Origin: Odoribacter sp. Z80
GTDB lineage: Bacteria > Bacteroidota > Bacteroidia > Bacteroidales > Marinifilaceae
Direction: 5' to 3'
NCBI RefSeq assembly: GCF_009935865.1
Contig: NZ_QWEL01000004.1
Coordinates: 177,015 to 241,014, forward strand
Length of the DNA stretch: 64,000 nt
Shown here: in pieces, positions 61,201 through 64,000 of the stretch
Layout of the letters: the number at the start of each line of letters is the position of its first letter
Numbering within the stretch: position 1 is the first letter of the stretch
Notes under the pieces: generated by a model
Databases searched by the model: none
Told to the model about the DNA's origin: nothing
Seen by the model: only the letters and a program-made list of their open reading frames with translations
Program-made: the position numbers and the translations under genes

Positions 61201-62081
61201 TGACAATGGATTTACAGACTATCAACCAATTGGATAAATTCCACTATCTGCCAAGGACAGATGCAGGCAACGGAACCATTCTGAAAGGAATAGTATACCA
61301 CAGCATGGACAAAGAAAACTGGACTGAAGCAGGTACTTTCGAATGGCCGCGTAACAACGAAGTCAAAGTATTCCATTTCACCGGACATCCGACAGCCCGT
61401 TATCTCCGGATAAACGTAACAGAAGGTCTTGGCGGTTATGGTTCAGGCAGAGAATTGTATGTTTTCAAAGTTCCCGGCACCGAAAGTTATCGTCCCGGCG
61501 ATATTAACAACGACCGCCTCATTGACATGAACGATTTCACCTCTTATATGAATTACACCGGATTACGTCAAGGGGATGCTGATTTTGAAGGTTATGTAAG
61601 CAATGGCGACATTAACCGTAATGGCTTGATTGATGCCTATGACATCTCAGTAGTTGCCACCCAATTGCAAGGCGGAGCAGACAAAAAACCGGCCGAAAAG
61701 GTAGCAGGTAATATCAAACTCAGTACTGCCAAACAAAACTATAACAAAGGCGAAATCATTGAAATCCGCGTAAAAGGCAATGCACTTCAATCCGTGAATG
61801 CACTTAGCTTCGCATTGCCCTATCACCAGCAAGACTACGAATTTATCGGTATTGAAGCATTGAATATGAAAGAAATGGAAAATCTAACCAACGACCGTCT
61901 CCATACCAATGGTACAAAAGCTTTGTATCCCACTTTTGTAAACATCGGCAACAAAGCCCACCTGGAAGGAGATGTGGATTTATTCATTCTGAAATTTAAA
62001 GCAAAGCAAAAAGTTAAATTCAACCTGAAAGCCATAGATGGCATACTGGTGGATAAAGACTTACGCACACATAAATTCTAA
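58218..62081 (+). CDS. Multimodular secreted GH31 glycosidase with FnIII, F5/8, dockerin-like and cohesin-like modules
   Basis: A 1287-residue secreted protein from the ATG at 58218 (signal peptide about residues 1-31). The GH31 part spans about 90-720: nucleophile region VLKTDVAWVGAG (Asp427) and acid/base region WSGDQTGG (Asp479). It is followed by a beta domain, a fibronectin type III domain (about 870-945), an F5/8-type carbohydrate-binding domain (about 953-1084), a dockerin-like pair (GDINNDRLIDMNDF and GDINRNGLIDAYD, about 1092-1150) and a cohesin-like beta domain to the end. The active-site layout recalls GH31 alpha-N-acetylgalactosaminidases, but the specificity is inference. A mucin-type substrate would fit a gut organism. 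Confidence 0.88.
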   Translation: MNNIIRTSCKRKSMLLTILLSSMFFSLPTQATSRNENAEENNQQISDIISVKKINPTTVEICLSDRQNIIFDFYGENIFRVFQDKNGGIIREPEAKPAARILVDQPRKPVSGLEITQDGSQVTITTGKIKIELDKKSPLMKVTNRTTNRVVMEEIAPAQFEEKKVTLTLKENPQEYFYGGGVQNGRFSHKGKVISIENQNSWTDGGVASPTPFYWSTNGYGVMWHTFKKGKYDFGAEKEGTVKLCHESNYLDVFFMVNEGAVALLNDFYQLTGNPVLLPKFGFYQGHLNAYNRDYWQEDEKGILFEDGKRYKESQKDNGGIKESLNGENNNYQFSARAVIDRYKNNDMPLGWLLPNDGYGAGYGQTETLDGNIQNLKELGDYARKHGVEIGLWTQSDLHPKPEISALLQRDIVKEVKEAGVRVLKTDVAWVGAGYSFGLNGVADVGHIMPYYGNNSRPFIISLDGWAGTQRYAGIWSGDQTGGVWEYIRFHIPTYLGSGLSGQPNISSDMDGIFGGKNPIVNTRDFQWKTFTPMQLNMDGWGANEKYPHALGEPATSINRWYLKLKSEIMPYAYSIAKEAIDGMPMIRAMFLEYPNPYTLGKATQYQFLYGPYFLVAPIYQNTQSDEEGNDIRNGIYLPEGTWIDYFTGDKYAGNRIVNNIAAPLWKLPVFVKNGAIIPLTNPNNNVSEINPKLRIYELYPAGYSSFTEYDDDGTTEAYKTGKGVNTKIESRVDAKNNVAVTVFPTEGEFDGFIKEKMTEFRINVTAKPKKIAAKIGKEKIKLTEVNSMKDFLNQENVYFYNSTPNLNRFATPGSKFAQKVITKNPQVLVKLAATDVTQSPVSLNIEGFIYEPTDKLRTSTGSLIAPEAQITEENTEAYTLKPTWDKVNNADFYEIEFNGMLYSTIVNTELLFSDLKAETPYSFKIRSVNKDGYSEWAEFQATTKANPLEFALPNITGSTTAANQGGQGIHKLFDYDENNTWHTKYGENAIPFNLTMDLQTINQLDKFHYLPRTDAGNGTILKGIVYHSMDKENWTEAGTFEWPRNNEVKVFHFTGHPTARYLRINVTEGLGGYGSGRELYVFKVPGTESYRPGDINNDRLIDMNDFTSYMNYTGLRQGDADFEGYVSNGDINRNGLIDAYDISVVATQLQGGADKKPAEKVAGNIKLSTAKQNYNKGEIIEIRVKGNALQSVNALSFALPYHQQDYEFIGIEALNMKEMENLTNDRLHTNGTKALYPTFVNIGNKAHLEGDVDLFILKFKAKQKVKFNLKAIDGILVDKDLRTHKF

Positions 62082-62114
62082 CCCCCTTTAAACAATAGGA
62101 TTGTCGACTAAAGA

Positions 62115-62150
62115 GAACCCTAAAAGTTTGGTAAAAAACTTTTAGGGTTC
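62115..62150 (+). terminator. Hairpin after the GH31 gene
   Basis: A 15-bp perfect stem, 62115-62129 with 62136-62150 (core CCCTAAAAGTTT / AAACTTTTAGGG), 6-nt loop, weak T-tract. Confidence 0.7.
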
Positions 62151-62195
62151 ACTTTAATCTATTCAGATAAACAACTATAAAAACCATATACGGTT

Positions 62196-63590
62196 ATGAA
62201 TACTTCAGATATTATCTGTGCAATATCAACACCTCCCGGCATGGGAGCTATTGCTGTAATCCGGCTTTCCGGTGAAGGATGTATTGCTTTGGTGGAGCGG
62301 ATTTATAAATCGCCGGCGGGAAAGCAATTGCAGGAAGCCGCTGCCAATACAGTACATTTCGGACGGATTATGGAGAAAGGAGAGATAGTGGATGAAGTAT
62401 TGGTAACCATTTTTCATGCGCCCCATTCATTTACAGGGGAAGAGTCAGTGGAGATTGCCTGTCACGGTTCGGTATATATCCAGCAGCGGTTATTGAAATT
62501 ACTGATAGATACCGGGGCACGGTTAGCTACTCCGGGAGAATTTACGCAACGGGCCTTTTTGAACGGGAAGATGGATTTGTCCCAGGCAGAAGCCGTGGCC
62601 GATTTGATTGCCTCCTCTTCGGCAGCTTCCCACCGGATGGCTATCAACCAGATGAAAGGCGGATTTTCTGCTGAACTGATGAAGTTGCGGGCAGAGTTGT
62701 TACGGATTACTTCGTTGTTGGAGTTAGAATTGGATTTTTCAGAGGAAGATGTTGAATTTGCCGACCGTTCGGAGTTGCTTCGGCTTGCCGGCAATATAGA
62801 AGCTTTGTTGGAACGTTTGTGTCGTTCATTCTCGTTGGGAAATGTAATCAAGAACGGAGTGCCTGTCGCTATTGTTGGCAATACCAATGTGGGAAAGAGT
62901 ACCTTGTTGAACGCTTTATTGCAGGAAGAAAAAGCCATTGTATCGGATATTGCCGGTACCACCCGTGACGTGATTGAAGATACGGTAAGTCTGAACGGGA
63001 TTACTTTCCGTTTTATCGACACAGCCGGGATTCGCACGACGTCTGATGAGATAGAAAATATGGGAATTGAGCGGACCTTTTCAAAAATCAGCCAGGCCAG
63101 TATAGTGTTGCTGCTGACCGATTTGCAGCGGGGTGCCGAAAGCTTTGAAGAGTATTACTGTGAAGTAAAAAAACACCTGACAGATACGGCCAAATTGATT
63201 ATTGTACTAAATAAGACAGACCAGGTAGAAGATTTACTGACTCCCCAGGAAACAATCCGGCTTTTTACTTCCGGAGAACAAATCATCCCGATTTCAGCCC
63301 GCACGGGCTTTAATTTGGAGGTTTTAATTCATGAATTGACAGATGTCGTAAATTTAAATGAGTTGAATTCTTCGGATGTGATCGTCAACAATGTCCGGCA
63401 TTATGAAGCCTTGCTGCATGCCCTTTCAGCCATCCAGCGGGTGCACTCCGGCTTACAATCAGACCTCAGTGGTGAATTCATCTCCCAGGACATCCGCGAA
63501 TGCCTCCACTACCTCGGCGAAATCACCGGCGAAATTACTACGGATGAAGTATTGGGGAATATTTTTGAGAGGTTTTGCATCGGCAAGTAA
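62196..63590 (+). CDS. mnmE: tRNA uridine-5-carboxymethylaminomethyl modification GTPase
   Basis: A 464-residue GTPase that with MnmG modifies U34 of tRNAs. The N-terminal folate-binding domain includes ISTPPGMGAIAVIRLSG and FTGEESVEIACHGS. The G domain has GNTNVGKST (G1), GTTRD (G2), DTAG (G3) and NKTD (G4), and the C-terminus is the conserved FCIGK. The gene is complete. The sequence after it changes character and may be the edge of an integrated element. Confidence 0.97.
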   Translation: MNTSDIICAISTPPGMGAIAVIRLSGEGCIALVERIYKSPAGKQLQEAAANTVHFGRIMEKGEIVDEVLVTIFHAPHSFTGEESVEIACHGSVYIQQRLLKLLIDTGARLATPGEFTQRAFLNGKMDLSQAEAVADLIASSSAASHRMAINQMKGGFSAELMKLRAELLRITSLLELELDFSEEDVEFADRSELLRLAGNIEALLERLCRSFSLGNVIKNGVPVAIVGNTNVGKSTLLNALLQEEKAIVSDIAGTTRDVIEDTVSLNGITFRFIDTAGIRTTSDEIENMGIERTFSKISQASIVLLLTDLQRGAESFEEYYCEVKKHLTDTAKLIIVLNKTDQVEDLLTPQETIRLFTSGEQIIPISARTGFNLEVLIHELTDVVNLNELNSSDVIVNNVRHYEALLHALSAIQRVHSGLQSDLSGEFISQDIRECLHYLGEITGEITTDEVLGNIFERFCIGK

Positions 63591-63632
63591 GTGGTGATTA
63601 CCAACGATTAGCATATAGCATCATCAATTATC

Positions 63633-63655
63633 AAGGCGTTCATTTTGAGCGCCTT
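63633..63655 (+). terminator. Terminator of mnmE
   Basis: AAGGCGTTCA (63633-63642) pairs with TGAGCGCCTT (63646-63655) with one G-U pair, followed by a T-rich run. Confidence 0.8.
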
Positions 63656-63856
63656 TCTTTTTGGTCTTATAAGCGATAGTTATCGTTTATAGGGCTTTTT
63701 CAGCTCATTTTTGTACCGTATTTGTTGCTCGCTTGTTACTCTCCGATTTTAGGTCGGAAAGGTCGTGGAGAAAGTTGACTATAGTTGACTATGATTTACG
63801 ATAGTTGAACAACATGGAGAAATAACCAGAGAAATAAACCTCTAAAAGTAACGAAT
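63656..63856. other. Non-coding edge with tandem and inverted repeats, possible attachment/regulatory region
   Basis: About 200 bp without a gene. It holds an exact 10-bp tandem repeat AGTTGACTAT (63773-63782 and 63783-63792) with a related AGTTGAAC at 63803-63810, and small palindromes (CGATAGTTATCG near 63675, CCGATTTTAGGTCGG near 63743). Clustered short repeats next to a remnant of a mobile-element gene are typical of integrase arm or regulator sites; this is an inference. Confidence 0.35.
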
Positions 63857-63952
63857 ATGGCAACAAGTAAAATGAAAATCAAAAAGGTTTGTGAATGGTG
63901 TGGCACAACATTCTATGCCCAAATGGAAAAAACGGAAAAACCGACCCCTTAA
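63857..63952 (+). pseudogene. Truncated N-terminus of a mobile-element zinc-finger/excisionase-like protein
   Basis: Reads MATSKMKIKKVCEWCGTTFY and then AQMEKTEKPTP before a TAA, 31 residues. The KVCEWCGTTFYAQ start is the first half of the Cys4-type N-terminus found in excisionase- or integrase-associated proteins of Bacteroidales mobile elements, which normally continue with a second Cys pair. Here the second half is missing, so this looks like a remnant or a decayed start. The downstream bases to 64000 show no recognisable gene. Confidence 0.5.
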
Positions 63953-64000
63953 AAACGGATGAAGGTGACCCTTGGAAAACGGTCCAAACCGTCCCCAGAA

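Overview
ORGANISM. The window reads as a chromosomal segment of a gut Bacteroidales bacterium, possibly Odoribacteraceae (the family is a guess). The reasons are: many promoters of the Bacteroidetes form (-7 TAnnTTTG with a -33 TTTG-like box about 20 nt upstream), few Shine-Dalgarno sites, BACON-domain lipoproteins, GH92 and GH31 glycosidases, Wzi-type capsule assembly, DUF4469/HU-like, DUF1573, DUF3127 and DUF5606 proteins, a Bacteroidetes-size AMP nucleosidase, and MeaB of a methylmalonyl-CoA route. LAYOUT. 1-4.2 kb: edge of a YbaK-type deacylase gene, a YhcC-like radical SAM gene, and ppdK. 4.4-13.8 kb: one uninterrupted minus-strand accessory block. It has four lipoprotein genes ending in formylglycine-enzyme-like (C-type-lectin fold) domains whose last 32 variable codons carry the signature of diversity-generating retroelement (DGR) targets, a cysteine-repeat RiPP cassette (precursor, radical SAM/SPASM maturase, two unknown genes) lodged inside the array, and an HU-like DUF4469 gene at its upstream end. 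13.8-14.3 kb: a 25-bp perfect inverted repeat enclosing a promoter, then tRNA-Pro. 14.3-26 kb: housekeeping genes (meaB, queA, AMP nucleosidase, yajC, ybbR, coaE, TerB/DnaJ, trmN, ROK kinase) and a GH92 mannosidase. 26-42.5 kb: a surface-glycan island (UDP-HexNAc dehydrogenase and epimerase, ispD, Wzi, GT9, ligase/polymerase, O-acetylation pair, aminotransferase/cytidylyltransferase/glycerophosphotransferase cassette, InaA kinase, GT2 pair, GT4), with folA inside. 42.6-63.6 kb: mostly housekeeping (thyA, M16 peptidase, tig, tRNA-Leu, lolD, two FKBPs, pyk, aroQ, xerD, miaA, mnmE) plus a large multimodular GH31. 63.6-64 kb: start of what looks like an integrated mobile element after mnmE. HOW THE PARTS WORK TOGETHER. 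The most striking theme is programmed surface variation at two levels. Two short segments flanked by inverted repeats sharing an AAACGT core each contain one outward promoter. One lies between two divergent, closely related GT2 genes and currently points at the right-hand gene, so inversion would switch transcription to its paralogue. The other lies upstream of the DUF4469/DGR-target block and currently points away from it. Thus a phase switch may control a set of hypervariable surface lipoproteins, and a sister switch may select one of two glycosyltransferases. No reverse transcriptase, template repeat or invertase gene is visible in the window, so these activities must be supplied in trans.
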